DNA of 64,000 nt from Mesorhizobium sp. M1E.F.Ca.ET.045.02.1.1 (GCF_003952485.1 NZ_CP034447.1:6462501-6526500); one strand, 5' to 3'. Shown: positions 9,358-17,000, counted from the first letter of the stretch. Numbers and translations: made by a program. The notes: a model not told the origin generated them from the letters alone.

Positions 9358-10101
9358 ATGACCCTCGACCTTTCCGGCCGCGTGGCAGTCGTCACCGGCG
9401 CCTCGCGCGGCATCGGCTATTTCATCGCCAAGGAACTGGCCGCGGCAGGCGCCCATGTGATCGCTGTCGCCCGCACCGTGGGCGGGCTGGAAGAACTCGA
9501 CGATCAGATCAAGGCCGATGGCCGCGGACAGGCGACGCTGGTGCCGCTCGACCTCACCGACATGGCCGGCATCGACCGGCTGGGCGGCGCGATCCACGAG
9601 CGCTGGGGCAAGCTCGACATTCTGGTGGCGAACGCAGCCATCCTCGGCGTTGTCTCGCCGATCGGCCATGTCGAGGCAAAGACCTTCGAGAAGGTGATGA
9701 CCATCAACGTCACCGCGACCTGGCGGCTGATCCGCTCGGTCGACCCGCTACTCAGGCTCTCCGACGCCGGCCGCGCGATCATCATGTCCTCAAACGCGGC
9801 GCACTCGGCGCGCGCTTTCTGGGCGCCCTACGCGGCCTCAAAGGCCGCGGTCGAGACGATGATGCGCTCCTGGGCGCATGAAACCGAGAGCCTGCCGCTC
9901 CGCGTCAACGCCGCCGATCCGGGCGCCACCCGCACGGCCATGCGCGCCCAGGCGATGCCCGGCGAGGATCCGGAGACGCTGCCGCATCCCTCCGAGGTCG
10001 CCAGGCGCATCGTGCCGCTGGCAAGCCCGGCGCTGAAGGAGACCGGCTTGATCTTCCAGGCCAAGCACAACCGCTTCGTCGCCTACCGGCAGCCGGAATA
10101 A
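9358..10101 (+). CDS. SDR family oxidoreductase
   Basis: Short-chain dehydrogenase/reductase of 247 residues. The cofactor site is TGASRGIG (residues ~13-20), NAA follows at the end of strand 4 (VANAAILG), and the catalytic part is S(S)NAAHS...YAASKAA with Tyr and Lys in place. The substrate cannot be told from sequence. The frame reaches back into repeat R2, but ATG 9358 (MTLDLSGRVAVVTG) is the natural start. It is the last core gene before the integrated element: 79 bases separate its stop codon from the left attachment repeat. Confidence 0.85.
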   Translation: MTLDLSGRVAVVTGASRGIGYFIAKELAAAGAHVIAVARTVGGLEELDDQIKADGRGQATLVPLDLTDMAGIDRLGGAIHERWGKLDILVANAAILGVVSPIGHVEAKTFEKVMTINVTATWRLIRSVDPLLRLSDAGRAIIMSSNAAHSARAFWAPYAASKAAVETMMRSWAHETESLPLRVNAADPGATRTAMRAQAMPGEDPETLPHPSEVARRIVPLASPALKETGLIFQAKHNRFVAYRQPE

Positions 10102-10180
10102 CTCGAGTTCAAAAACGCGTCGTGGTCGACTGAGCCTGCCTGGCGAAAGCCCTCTTCACGGCTCTGTGAACGGGGTGGCG

Positions 10181-10193
10181 GAAGCGTGTTCCG
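10181..10193 (+). repeat. Left attachment repeat (attL core)
   Basis: GAAGCGTGTTCCG, identical to 28722-28734. On the core side it is preceded by GGGGTGGCG. Joining that flank to the right flank rebuilds a near-perfect palindrome (10-bp arms, one mismatch, 5-base loop), as expected of an unoccupied tyrosine-recombinase target. Confidence 0.7.
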
Positions 10194-10239
10194 TTTGTAA
10201 AGCCCCTGAAAAGCCCGGAAATCATGGCCTTCGGCAGTT

Positions 10240-10277
10240 TTTTGGTTGGTCGGTTACTAACCACTCACCAACCAAAA
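10240..10277. repeat. Inverted repeat near the left end, possible integrase arm sites
   Basis: TTTTGGTTGGT (10240-10250) and ACCAACCAAAA (10267-10277) are perfect 11-bp inverted arms. Between them lies GGTTACTAACC. The octamer ACTAACCA (10256-10263) recurs near the right end at 28600-28607 and inverted at 28568-28575, which suggests accessory binding sites for the integrase or an excision factor. Confidence 0.5.
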
Positions 10278-10363
10278 TCTATCCGCTGTGGGGGTTTGGG
10301 CCGCAATTTTTGCCATACGATTCCAACATCGAATTTTGCTAAAATGCGCCATAGCTAAAATAG

Positions 10364-10387
10364 CAACCGCGTCTTGAATCGCGGTTG
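10364..10387. promoter_or_regulatory. Inverted repeat just upstream of the ligase gene
   Basis: CAACCGCG (10364-10371) and CGCGGTTG (10380-10387) form an 8-bp inverted repeat with an 8-base spacer, ending 12 bases before ATG 10400. It could be an operator or a translation-controlling hairpin. Confidence 0.4.
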
Positions 10388-10399
10388 TCGGGCGTGCGT

Positions 10400-11263
10400 A
10401 TGCGTTTGAGTTTCATTCCACCGCTGCTGCCAACGTTGGTTGAAAAGCCACCGGACGGCGAAGCGTGGATTCATGAAGTGAAATTCGACGGCTACCGCTC
10501 GCAGATCGTCATCGACAACGAAGGCGTGCGCATCTTCACGCGGCGCGGGCTCGACTGGACAGCAAAGTACCGCGACATCACCAAAGCGGCTGCATCACTC
10601 TATGCCGAAAGCGCGATTATCGACGGTGAAATTGTCGTTCTCAATGATGCAGGCTTTTCGGATTTCGGCGAACTTCGAAAAGCGATCACACGCCGGCAGC
10701 ACGATTTGTATTTTGTCGCTTTCGATTTGCTCCACCTCAACGGCCACGATCTACGCGACATGCCGCTAGTGGACAGGCGCGACATTCTGCAAGCGATGAT
10801 CCCTGCCGGCGCTCGCATCCAATTCAGCGAAGCTCTGCCCGGTGATGCAAAATCGATCTTTCATCTAATCGACAATGCCGGCTTGGAGGGTATGGTTTCG
10901 AAACGCAAGGACAGCGTTTACCGAAGCGGCAACTCGACGGCTTGGCTAAAGACGAAAGCCTATGCGGTCGATGAATACGATTTGCTTGGCGTCGAGCGCG
11001 AACCCGGCAAACCAGCCTTCGCATTGATGGCAGAGCGCAGCACGGGCCGATACGTCGGCGCGGCCTTCATCACGTTGAATCATGAAATGCGCGAGCGACT
11101 TTGGCAACGCGTCCAGGAGCAATTAGGGTCGGCACCAACGGGCATGAAGAGGCCGGCGACGCAATGGGTCAAGCCGGGCTTGGTTGGTCGCGTGAAGCAC
11201 CTGCGCGGCGAGGAAGATTTGCGCCACGCTTCGTTGCAGGATTTCAGAGAAGAAAAGCGCTAG
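10400..11263 (+). CDS. ATP-dependent DNA ligase, LigD-like catalytic core only
   Basis: A 287-residue protein with the nucleotidyltransferase and OB-fold parts of LigD-type ligases. Motif I EVKFDGYR holds the lysine that is adenylated; RRGLDWT, DGEIVVL (motif III), EGMVSKR (motif IV) and WLKTKA (motif V) follow. It seals nicks in double-stranded DNA. There is no polymerase or phosphoesterase domain and no Ku gene in the window, so it is a stand-alone ligase, perhaps serving element replication or repair. A TTG at 10385 is in frame; ATG 10400 is preferred. It is the first gene inside the left end. Confidence 0.85.
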   Translation: MRLSFIPPLLPTLVEKPPDGEAWIHEVKFDGYRSQIVIDNEGVRIFTRRGLDWTAKYRDITKAAASLYAESAIIDGEIVVLNDAGFSDFGELRKAITRRQHDLYFVAFDLLHLNGHDLRDMPLVDRRDILQAMIPAGARIQFSEALPGDAKSIFHLIDNAGLEGMVSKRKDSVYRSGNSTAWLKTKAYAVDEYDLLGVEREPGKPAFALMAERSTGRYVGAAFITLNHEMRERLWQRVQEQLGSAPTGMKRPATQWVKPGLVGRVKHLRGEEDLRHASLQDFREEKR

Positions 11264-11299
11264 GTTGGCGGCCACCGAGCGTACTGCTATGAAGCAGGC

Positions 11300-11463
11300 A
11301 TGGTCGAGCTGCTCGAATACCTCCAAAAAGAAGGCGCTGCAATAGTTCAAGCGCCTGTCCTGTTTGCCATCGCTTTGACATTGGCTGCTGCGGTCATTCG
11401 CACTGTTCTACGTCGTGAATTCACGATCCAAATTAGCAACCTAGAGCATCGGACGTTCATGTG
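11300..11463 (+). pseudogene. Membrane-anchored coiled-coil protein, 5' fragment (split by IS630)
   Basis: The frame gives MVELLEYLQKEGAAIVQAP then a membrane helix (LFAIALTLAAAVI) and a basic stretch, and runs out in IS sequence at 11463. The true gene part ends at 11443. Removing the IS and one copy of the duplicated TA joins ...ISNL in phase with the frame at 15023-15502 to read ...ISNLESELRLSK. The rebuilt 207-residue protein has one N-terminal membrane helix followed by a heptad-rich coiled coil. No known family recognised. Confidence 0.75.
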
Positions 11464-12411
11464 AGTCCATATCCGGCGGCTGAGAAGTAATTTCTGCATT
11501 CTGTTGGGGAGAACAGATTGCAGATGTCGCCGATGGCCTTCCAAAGGGCGTCGATGGTTCTGATGGCCTTTGCCCGCAGGTGCGCCTTGAGCTTGGCGAA
11601 AGCCATTTCGATAGGGTTAAGATCGGGGCTGTAGGGCGGCAGGAAGAGAACCCATGCGCCCTTTGCGCGGATCGCCGCCTCGGCCATCGGGCTTTTGTGG
11701 GCGGCGAGGTTGTCGAGGATGACAACATCGCCCTTTGCCAGCGTCGGGGCAAGCTGTGTCACGACATAGGTCTCGAAGATGCGCCGGTTCATCGGGGCGT
11801 CGACGACGAACGGTGCGGTGAGCCCATGACAGCGTAGCCCGGCGATGAAGGTCTGGGTCTTCCAATGTCCGAACGGCGCCTTCGAGCGCAGCCGTCGACC
11901 CTTGCGGCAACGCCCGCGCAGGCGTGTCATCTTGGTCGTGGTTCCGGTCTCATCGATGAACACCAGCCTATGCGGCTCAACTCGCATCCGGGGCTGGCGC
12001 TTGGTGCGCCATTCTTGCCGCGCCTTGCTGATGTCGGGACGATCTTGCTCGCTGGCCAGAAGCGTTTTTTTTGAAGCTGTAGCCATTCCTGATCAACCAC
12101 CGCGAGATCGAGGCGGGAGCCACCTCGACGCCGGCAGCAGCGGCCAGTTCGGCCGCCAGCTCAGGCATGGTGATGTCGTCCTTCTCGGCCACGCGGCCCG
12201 ACAGAAACGCACGATGCGGGTCGAGCTTGGAATGGCGACGCCCACCACTCCGCTTGGGCGCCAAGCTTCCCGTCGCATGGTAGTTCCTCATCAGGATAAC
12301 GACGAACGACACCGATACCCCGAAATGTGCCGCAGCCGCGTGCCGCGAATGACCGCCCTCTACAAACCGCACTACGCGTTCACGCAAATCGAGCGAATAG
12401 GGCTTGGGCAT
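11457..12411 (-). CDS. IS630-family transposase, two overlapping frames joined by slippage
   Basis: The first frame (11977-12411) encodes the helix-turn-helix part ([20 protein letters not shown] ... [15 protein letters not shown]). The second (11457-12086) encodes the DDE catalytic part with [15 protein letters not shown] and [11 protein letters not shown] supplying the two aspartates and the glutamate. The two meet at a run of eight A on the coding strand (T at 12065-12072), at the phrase GYSFKK, so a one-base slip makes the full protein. This is the usual arrangement in many IS630 elements. AGGAGGTGAT at 12417-12426 is a strong ribosome binding site. Confidence 0.85.
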
Positions 12412-12817
12412 CGCAAATCACCTCCTGGCGGGAGTGAATCACGAAACAGCCCTTACCGGAATCTGGAGGCTTCTGTGAGGTCCGTTGGCTCGACGGAGCC
12501 GCTTGGCACGACGTCGGACCTCATTGCAAGCCGGATTGAACGGAGCCGCGGGTCGGTCTGGCGCTATGGGGATTGTAGCCCTGCGGAGCGGTGGGGATTG
12601 TCTTTGCCAGGCCGATGAACGGCGTTCGCGGTTCGACCACGGCGATGGAGAGCATGGCGGAAGGCAAAACCGTGATGGCGTGAACCGTCAGACAGGTAGC
12701 AGTGGCCTCTACCGCTGGTCTGGCTGCTTGCGGCTTTGTGCGATGGGGCAAAGGTCTGGGTGCCGGCGCGCAAGGCGACGGGTGCCGAACCAGACGATGT
12801 GGACGCACTCGGCGTGA
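12412..12817. other. Region between the two transposase genes, holding the IS91 junction
   Basis: The first bases (12412-12455) are the leader of the IS630 transposase. The remaining ~360 bases lie downstream of the IS91-type transposase and should hold its origin-type end. No convincing gene is seen; short frames on both strands lack any recognisable motif. The exact junction could not be placed by eye. Confidence 0.4.
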
Positions 12818-14005
12818 TCATGAGGTGTCATTCCAGAAGGGGGTCGGCGCCTGCCCGCATCGCCAGGTGGCGAGCGTGACCATCGCCCCTCCGCAGCATG
12901 GGCAGCGATGCGTCAACGCCAGGCGCCCGGCGGCGACAGCGGCGCTTTCGGCACTCGGTTCGAGATTGTTCTGCTGTTGGCTGGCCAGCAGTCGGCGGCA
13001 CAGGCCGAGCTTGGCGGCGCGATGACCGTTGGCGAGGAAGCCGTAATGACGGATGCGGTGGAAGCCGTCGGGCAGCGTGTGCAGGAGGAAGCGGCGGATG
13101 AACTCATCGGCATCGAGCGTCATGACCTTCGTCCTGCCGCCATGACGATAATCCCGCCAGCGGAACGCGACGCGATCGTCGGCCATGCTGACCAGCCGGG
13201 AATTGGCGATGGCGACGCGATGGGTGTAGCGGCCGAGATAAGCCAGTACCTGTTGCGGGCCGCCGAAGGGCGGCTTGGCGTAGACGACCCATTCGAGGTG
13301 ACGGACTTCGGCGAGCAAACGGGCGAAGGCATCGGGCTTTGCCAGGTGGGCGAGATCGCCGAAGAAGCCCAGCCGGCCCGCATCATGGGCCACTCGCAGT
13401 TCCTCCAGGAAGCGGCGGCGAAACAGGCGCGACAGCACGCGCACGGGTAAAAAGAATCCCGGCCTGCACGAGATCCAGCGTGCGCCGTCGGGCGAGACGC
13501 CGCCGCCCGGCACGATGCAATGCAGATGGGGATGGTAGGTGAGAGTCTGGCCCCAGCTGTGCAGCACTGCGATGAGGCCGATCTCGGCGCCCAGATGTCT
13601 GGGATCGGCGGCGATCGTGCGCAGCGTCTCGGCCGCCGCCTTGAACAGGATCGTGTAGAGCGCCGTCTTGTTGTGGAAGGCGATCGCGGCGACCTCGGCC
13701 GGCAGCGTGAACACCACATGGAAGTAGGGCACCGGCAGCAGCTCGTCCTGCCGCGCGGCGAGCCAGTCCCGGCAGGCCTGGCTCTGGCACTTGGGGCAAT
13801 GCCGGTTGCGGCAGGAATTGTAGGCCACGCGAATCGACCCGCAGGAGCGGCAGCCCTCGACATGACCGCCCAGTTCGGCGGTCCGGCATAGCTCGATCGC
13901 GCTCATCGTGCGGCGCTCGACGCGCCCGAGATGGCCGTCATGGGCCTGCCGATACGCCTCGCCATGGCGGCGGAAGATATCCGCCACCTCCAGTCTCGCC
14001 GGCAT
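12818..14005 (-). CDS. IS91-family transposase (HUH type)
   Basis: A 395-residue replication-initiator-like transposase for rolling-circle transposition. It shows an N-terminal zinc-binding region (CRSCG, then CRNRHCPKCQ), the HUH motif in HPHLHCIVPGGG, and the catalytic tyrosine region AYLGRYTHRVAIAN. A cysteine pair (CPCCGGAM) lies near the C-terminus. The gene looks intact. It follows the recombinase gene with a 13-base gap, so the two are probably translated from one message. Confidence 0.9.
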   Translation of the reverse strand: MPARLEVADIFRRHGEAYRQAHDGHLGRVERRTMSAIELCRTAELGGHVEGCRSCGSIRVAYNSCRNRHCPKCQSQACRDWLAARQDELLPVPYFHVVFTLPAEVAAIAFHNKTALYTILFKAAAETLRTIAADPRHLGAEIGLIAVLHSWGQTLTYHPHLHCIVPGGGVSPDGARWISCRPGFFLPVRVLSRLFRRRFLEELRVAHDAGRLGFFGDLAHLAKPDAFARLLAEVRHLEWVVYAKPPFGGPQQVLAYLGRYTHRVAIANSRLVSMADDRVAFRWRDYRHGGRTKVMTLDADEFIRRFLLHTLPDGFHRIRHYGFLANGHRAAKLGLCRRLLASQQQNNLEPSAESAAVAAGRLALTHRCPCCGGAMVTLATWRCGQAPTPFWNDTS

Positions 14006-14018
14006 GGGCGGGACCGGA

Positions 14019-14879
14019 TCAACCCGGCGGCACGACCTCGACGTTCAGCCGGTCGAGCGGGCTCGTCGTGCGCCGGATTAGGCCGTTCGAGACCCTGGTG
14101 TAGCGCGCCGTGCTCGACAGGTTGTTGTGGCCGAGGAGAACCTGGATGATACGGATGTCGGTGCCGTTCTCCAGAAGATGCGTGGCGAAAGAGTGCCTGA
14201 GCGTGTGGACCGTCACCCGCTTGTCGATGCCGGCGGCCGCACGCGCCGAGCGACAGGCGGAATACAGCACCTGCACATCGATAGGGCGATCGGCGCCGCG
14301 CCCGGGAAACAGCCAGTCCTGCGGCTTCGCCAGCCGCCAGTAGATCCGCAGGATGCGCAGAAGCTGCGCCGACAGCATCACGGTGCGGTCCTTGCCGCCC
14401 TTGCCATGCTCGATCCGGATGACGCCGCGACCGCTGTCGATGTCGCCGACCTTTAGGCCGACGGTCTCCGAGGCGCGAAGTCCAGCAGCGTAGGCTGTGG
14501 TCAGGGCCGTGCGCGTCTTCAGGCTCGGGACCGCTTCCAGGAACCTGACCACCTCGTCGGCGCTCAACACCACTGGCAGCGTGCGTGGTAAGCGGGCGTA
14601 GACAATGCGCTCCGGGATCTCGGCATGGCCCAACGTCACGCCGTAGAAGAACCGCAGTGCGCACACCGTCTGGTTCAGCGCCGGCCACGAAATCCCCGTT
14701 GAAACCAGATGCACCTGGAAGGCGCGCACGTCCTCAAGGCCAAGCCGGTCAGGGGAGCGGCCAAAGTAGCGCGAAAACTTCGCCACCGCATGCACGTAGG
14801 ATCGCTGGGTGGCCGGCGACAAATTGCGGATCGTCATGTCCTCGATCATGCGCCGGCGAAGAGGGCTCAACTCGACCAT
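14019..14879 (-). CDS. Tyrosine recombinase of the IS91-type element
   Basis: Site-specific integrase family protein of 286 residues. An N-terminal SAM-like core-binding domain (LSPATQRSYVHAVAKFSRYF) is followed by the catalytic domain with AGLRASE (Arg), HTLRHSFATHLL (His-x-x-Arg) and LLGHNNLSSTARYTRVS (His and the nucleophile Tyr). Such recombinases are commonly found next to IS91-type transposases in proteobacteria. The frame opens at 14921, but ATG 14879 (MVELSPLRRRMIEDM) with AGGAG upstream is preferred. It is not the integrase of the 18.5-kb element. Confidence 0.85.
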   Translation of the reverse strand: MVELSPLRRRMIEDMTIRNLSPATQRSYVHAVAKFSRYFGRSPDRLGLEDVRAFQVHLVSTGISWPALNQTVCALRFFYGVTLGHAEIPERIVYARLPRTLPVVLSADEVVRFLEAVPSLKTRTALTTAYAAGLRASETVGLKVGDIDSGRGVIRIEHGKGGKDRTVMLSAQLLRILRIYWRLAKPQDWLFPGRGADRPIDVQVLYSACRSARAAAGIDKRVTVHTLRHSFATHLLENGTDIRIIQVLLGHNNLSSTARYTRVSNGLIRRTTSPLDRLNVEVVPPG

Positions 14880-15022
14880 CTCATTGCTCCTGTTCTCGAG
14901 ATTGCGCTTCAACAGCCACAATCCTTCAAAACAGAAGCGTCACCCGCAAACCGATCCGCCAAATGCCGCGTTAGCGGCTTCGTTCAATCCCTCTCGATTC
15001 AACCTGACAGTCCGCCGCTCTA

Positions 15023-15502
15023 GAGAGCGAATTGCGCCTCAGCAAAGCGCAAGCCGATGACTATAAGACGAAATTGAATGGAGCTTCCCCACAAGAGGCA
15101 AAAGAAGAAATTGAGGAGCTGAGAGCGCGTTTATCAAAGCTGGAGCACGATCCGAGAGTGCTAACACCTGAACAGGTCAAACGGTTTACAGACATTTTGC
15201 ATAAGCACCAGCCAGGCCATGTGATTGTGTCGCGCAATGGCGGCAGCCTTGAATGCGGCGGTGTTCAAAAGCAGGTCAGGAAGCTTTTTTCGCAAGCCGG
15301 GTGGACGGTCGAGCACTGGGAAACTTTGGGGGGTAATCCCTCACCTGTGGGATTGATGATCTTCACAGGCACCGGCGAGGTGTTGACCTCCGACGAAAAG
15401 GGCGTAACCGAAGCTCTAACTGCTGCGCGAATTGCGTTCACTGTCGAACGTGTCGCTACGTCGAACGCTGGCCCACAATTGGTGTTCACAGATATCGATT
15501 GA
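15023..15502 (+). pseudogene. Membrane-anchored coiled-coil protein, 3' fragment
   Basis: Continues the gene split at 11443. The first codons (GAG AGC GAA TTG CGC) continue the heptad pattern of the 5' fragment: ESELRLSKAQADDYKTKL, then KEEIEELRARLSKLEHD. A globular C-terminal domain follows (VLTPEQVKRFTDIL ... GPQLVFTDID), containing one Cys (LECGG). A TTG at 15032 could start a soluble 156-residue fragment, but there is no good ribosome binding site in the adjacent IS end. The intact protein would place this domain in the cytoplasm or periplasm on a membrane tether. Function unknown. Confidence 0.7.
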
Positions 15503-15503
15503 A

Positions 15504-15770
15504 CTAGGCTTTCGCAGCCCTGGCCCTCGCTCTAGCGATGGCAAGTTCGGCCTCAACTTTCGCAATGTCCCTTTGAGCTATGTTGTCGGCTGCGATCAGC
15601 CGGCGTAGGGTACGGATCACCTCGCCGCGCGTCCACCCGGCGTCCAGCATGCATTCGACAATGGCTTGAAAGCCCGGTTCCATCGCCTCTTGGCAATCAA
15701 TCTCGCGGTCGTCGTATTCGTTGATTTGCTTTGGCGCAGTTATCACGCGAACCCCCTTCGATTTAGGCAT
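15504..15770 (-). CDS. Hypothetical acidic protein, last gene of a small operon
   Basis: An 88-residue protein beginning MPKSKGVRVITAPKQ, with a helical C-terminal part rich in Ala, Arg and Glu (KVEAELAIARARARAAKA). No family recognised. Its ATG overlaps the end of the upstream RHH-like gene by 8 bases, indicating translational coupling. The partner position (short protein right after a ribbon-helix-helix protein) recalls toxin-antitoxin pairs, but no toxin motif is visible, so that remains a guess. Confidence 0.6.
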   Translation of the reverse strand: MPKSKGVRVITAPKQINEYDDREIDCQEAMEPGFQAIVECMLDAGWTRGEVIRTLRRLIAADNIAQRDIAKVEAELAIARARARAAKA

Positions 15771-15978
15771 TACCCTCAGTCGCACTCTCATCATCTAGCA
15801 CAGGCGGCACGGGCAAATACGCGTTCGTCTCCAGCCATTCGCGGACGATCCGCGCAATCAGATCACCTTTGGGAATTTCCATTTCGGTTGCGATGGACGT
15901 CAACGCGTCTTCGGTGCGCGATTCCAGATCGACGCCATCAACGTTCCGCAACCTGATAGCGGCTCGCCATGATTGCAA
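15763..15978 (-). CDS. Ribbon-helix-helix-like small protein
   Basis: Up to 71 residues. The central part (DLESRTEDALTSIATEMEIP, then KGDLIARIVREWLETNAYLP) has the strand-helix-helix spacing of CopG/Arc-type DNA-binding proteins, so it may be a small regulator. The start is uncertain: ATG 15978 overlaps the upstream gene, and a TTG ten codons in is equally possible. A decayed copy of the same segment lies at 18355-18420. Part of the minus-strand operon that begins under the LexA-type box at 16252-16266. Confidence 0.55.
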   Translation of the reverse strand: MQSWRAAIRLRNVDGVDLESRTEDALTSIATEMEIPKGDLIARIVREWLETNAYLPVPPVLDDESATEGNA

Positions 15979-16051
15979 GATCGGCGAGGCTGATATCGCC
16001 GATGGCGTCCGATGCGCTCTCTAGTTCCCTTGCAAAAGCGATGCGTGTCAT
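15938..16051 (-). CDS. Hypothetical 37-residue protein
   Basis: A very short frame reading MTRIAFARELESASDAIGD then ISLADLAIMASRYQVAER. It starts 13 bases after the stop of the cysteine-rich gene and overlaps the RHH-like gene by 41 bases. The amphipathic helical character and position within a tight gene string support it being translated; no family recognised. Confidence 0.4.
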   Translation of the reverse strand: MTRIAFARELESASDAIGDISLADLAIMASRYQVAER

Positions 16052-16064
16052 TCCAAGCGCTCCG

Positions 16065-16241
16065 TCAAAGGTATTTTTCGCCTTCGTCGCGGTGTTCGAA
16101 ACAGAACCAATGCGGCGCCTGCTTTGGTTTGGCAAAGCCCCAACCGGCATCTTTTCCGCAGCCGGCATGCTCGCAAAAATGATGCTGCACGCCGGGCTGC
16201 GTGGCATATTCCGGGCGCGGCAATCTGATTTCGTCGCTCAC
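16065..16241 (-). CDS. Small Cys/His-rich (zinc-ribbon-like) protein
   Basis: A 58-residue product read from GTG 16241. Spaced metal-binding residues are clear: FCEHAGCGKDAGWGF, then HWFCFEHRDEGEKYL (C-x4-C ... C-x2-H). This suggests a single zinc knuckle. It is the first gene of a minus-strand operon of four short genes and lies 11 bases from a LexA-type box, so it should be SOS-controlled. With the candidate promoter this near, the message could be almost leaderless. No function is known to me. Confidence 0.6.
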   Translation of the reverse strand: MSDEIRLPRPEYATQPGVQHHFCEHAGCGKDAGWGFAKPKQAPHWFCFEHRDEGEKYL

Positions 16242-16251
16242 GTTGCATAGT

Positions 16252-16266
16252 GAACAAAATAGGAAC
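16252..16266 (-). promoter_or_regulatory. LexA-type SOS box (GTTC-N7-GTTC)
   Basis: On the minus strand the sequence reads GTTCCTATTTTGTTC, an exact match to the direct-repeat LexA site known from alphaproteobacteria. It lies between a TTGACT (-35-like, forward 16272-16277) and the GTG of the small Cys/His-rich gene, overlapping where the -10 should be. A second palindrome, GGAATTTGTTCC (16296-16307), lies further upstream. Confidence 0.65.
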
Positions 16267-16371
16267 AAAAGAGTCAAGCGGCCATTGACCGACTAGGAAT
16301 TTGTTCCTTATTGAGGATCGATCAAAGGGCGAGAGGATTGCGGCGAGCGCTGCGGCGCGACCGGCGAAGCT

Positions 16372-16833
16372 ATGGCAAAGTCCGACGAAGACAACTTCCG
16401 GATAGAGGTTTGGGACCGCGAGGAAACGACCCTTGTCGAGACAATCTGTCGGTCGCCGGATTCATTCGTAAGCCAGGCGGCGTGGCAGTCGGCAATTCGT
16501 CGCCGTCCAGGCATGCTGCTCATTCATCGCAACGGCCAGCACGTGATGGAAAAGATCATCACGCCGGGGGAACCGACGATCCCGCCACAAACCATCGTGG
16601 ACGGCAGTGTGCATGCCGGATTGGACGTTTCGCTTGGTGATTTGCGCGATTGGCACCGGTTGCGAGCTTGGTGCAAAAACTGCTCGCATCATGCAGAGGT
16701 GAAGCCCGCCGCACTGATCAAGCGATACGGAAAAGATGCGCTGTTTAGTACGGTCGAGAAGGCGCTTTTCTGCACCAGTTGCGACCGTGGCGGGCCGGTC
16801 AGGCTAGAAATTCACAAGCTGCCGAGGAATTGA
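16372..16833 (+). CDS. Hypothetical protein with a C-terminal zinc-ribbon
   Basis: A 153-residue protein. The N-terminal half (FRIEVWDREETTLVETICRS, followed by QSAIRRRPGMLLIHRNG) looks like a small alpha/beta domain. The C-terminal half has two cysteine pairs, WCKNCSHH and FCTSCDRGG, about 35 residues apart, suggesting a zinc ribbon. Divergent from the SOS-box operon and sharing its 130-base regulatory region. No family recognised. Confidence 0.65.
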   Translation: MAKSDEDNFRIEVWDREETTLVETICRSPDSFVSQAAWQSAIRRRPGMLLIHRNGQHVMEKIITPGEPTIPPQTIVDGSVHAGLDVSLGDLRDWHRLRAWCKNCSHHAEVKPAALIKRYGKDALFSTVEKALFCTSCDRGGPVRLEIHKLPRN

Positions 16834-16941
16834 CAAGCGCGATCAATCCACCCCTCGAATTACCCCTACCCCGCAACGCTGCAATCGGTGCAGCGGCGCG
16901 CGTCCTGCACGGCCCGTCGGCAGGAAAGATTGCGTTCTAGA

Positions 16942-16968
16942 TTGTGATTCCTTCGCTAAGGATATAAT
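16942..16968 (+). promoter_or_regulatory. Candidate promoter for the DUF5343/HEPN pair
   Basis: TATAAT (16963-16968) is a perfect -10 hexamer; TTGTGA (16942-16947) is a reasonable -35, though the 15-base spacer is short. The gene starts at 17001, preceded by AGGGGAG (16986-16992). Confidence 0.5.
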
Positions 16969-17000
16969 TGACGGATAGGTTGCTTAGGGGAGTCCGTCTA

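Larger units (their letters stand above)
12455..14985 (-). mobile_element. IS91-family element with tyrosine recombinase (boundaries approximate)
   Basis: Encodes an IS91-type rolling-circle transposase (12818-14005) and, just upstream, a tyrosine recombinase (14019-14879). It sits between the transposase leader and the right terminal repeat of the surrounding IS630 element. IS91 elements lack terminal inverted repeats and target duplications, so the ends can only be bracketed: left end between about 12430 and 12800, right end between 14880 and about 14990. GCCGCGTTAGCGGC (14967-14980) is a small palindrome near the right end. Confidence 0.65.
11444..15020 (-). mobile_element. IS630-family insertion sequence, itself interrupted by an IS91-family element
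   Basis: The ends are imperfect inverted repeats: GAGCATCGGACGTTCATGT inward from 11444 and GAGCGGCGGACTGTCAGGT inward from 15020 (14 of 19 positions equal). Each is flanked by TA (11442-11443 and 15021-15022), the TA duplication that IS630/Tc1-type elements make. The transposase lies on the minus strand at 11457-12411. The distance between ends, 3.6 kb, is far above the usual ~1.1 kb because an IS91-type element is inserted upstream of the transposase start. Confidence 0.8.

Noticed and set aside
10102..10200. tRNA gene at the integration site
   Set aside because: Neither the left nor the right junction contains a cloverleaf-compatible sequence or a tRNA 3' end; the target looks like a hairpin after the SDR gene.
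14019..14879. Tyrosine recombinase considered as the integrase of the whole element
   Set aside because: It lies next to an IS91-type transposase inside an IS630 element; the P4-like integrase at 27231-28550 faces the right attachment repeat.
15969..16250. Plus-strand 93-codon frame across the small operon
   Set aside because: The opposite strand carries the Cys/His knuckle and RHH-like proteins; this frame has no ribosome binding site and runs into the LexA-type box.
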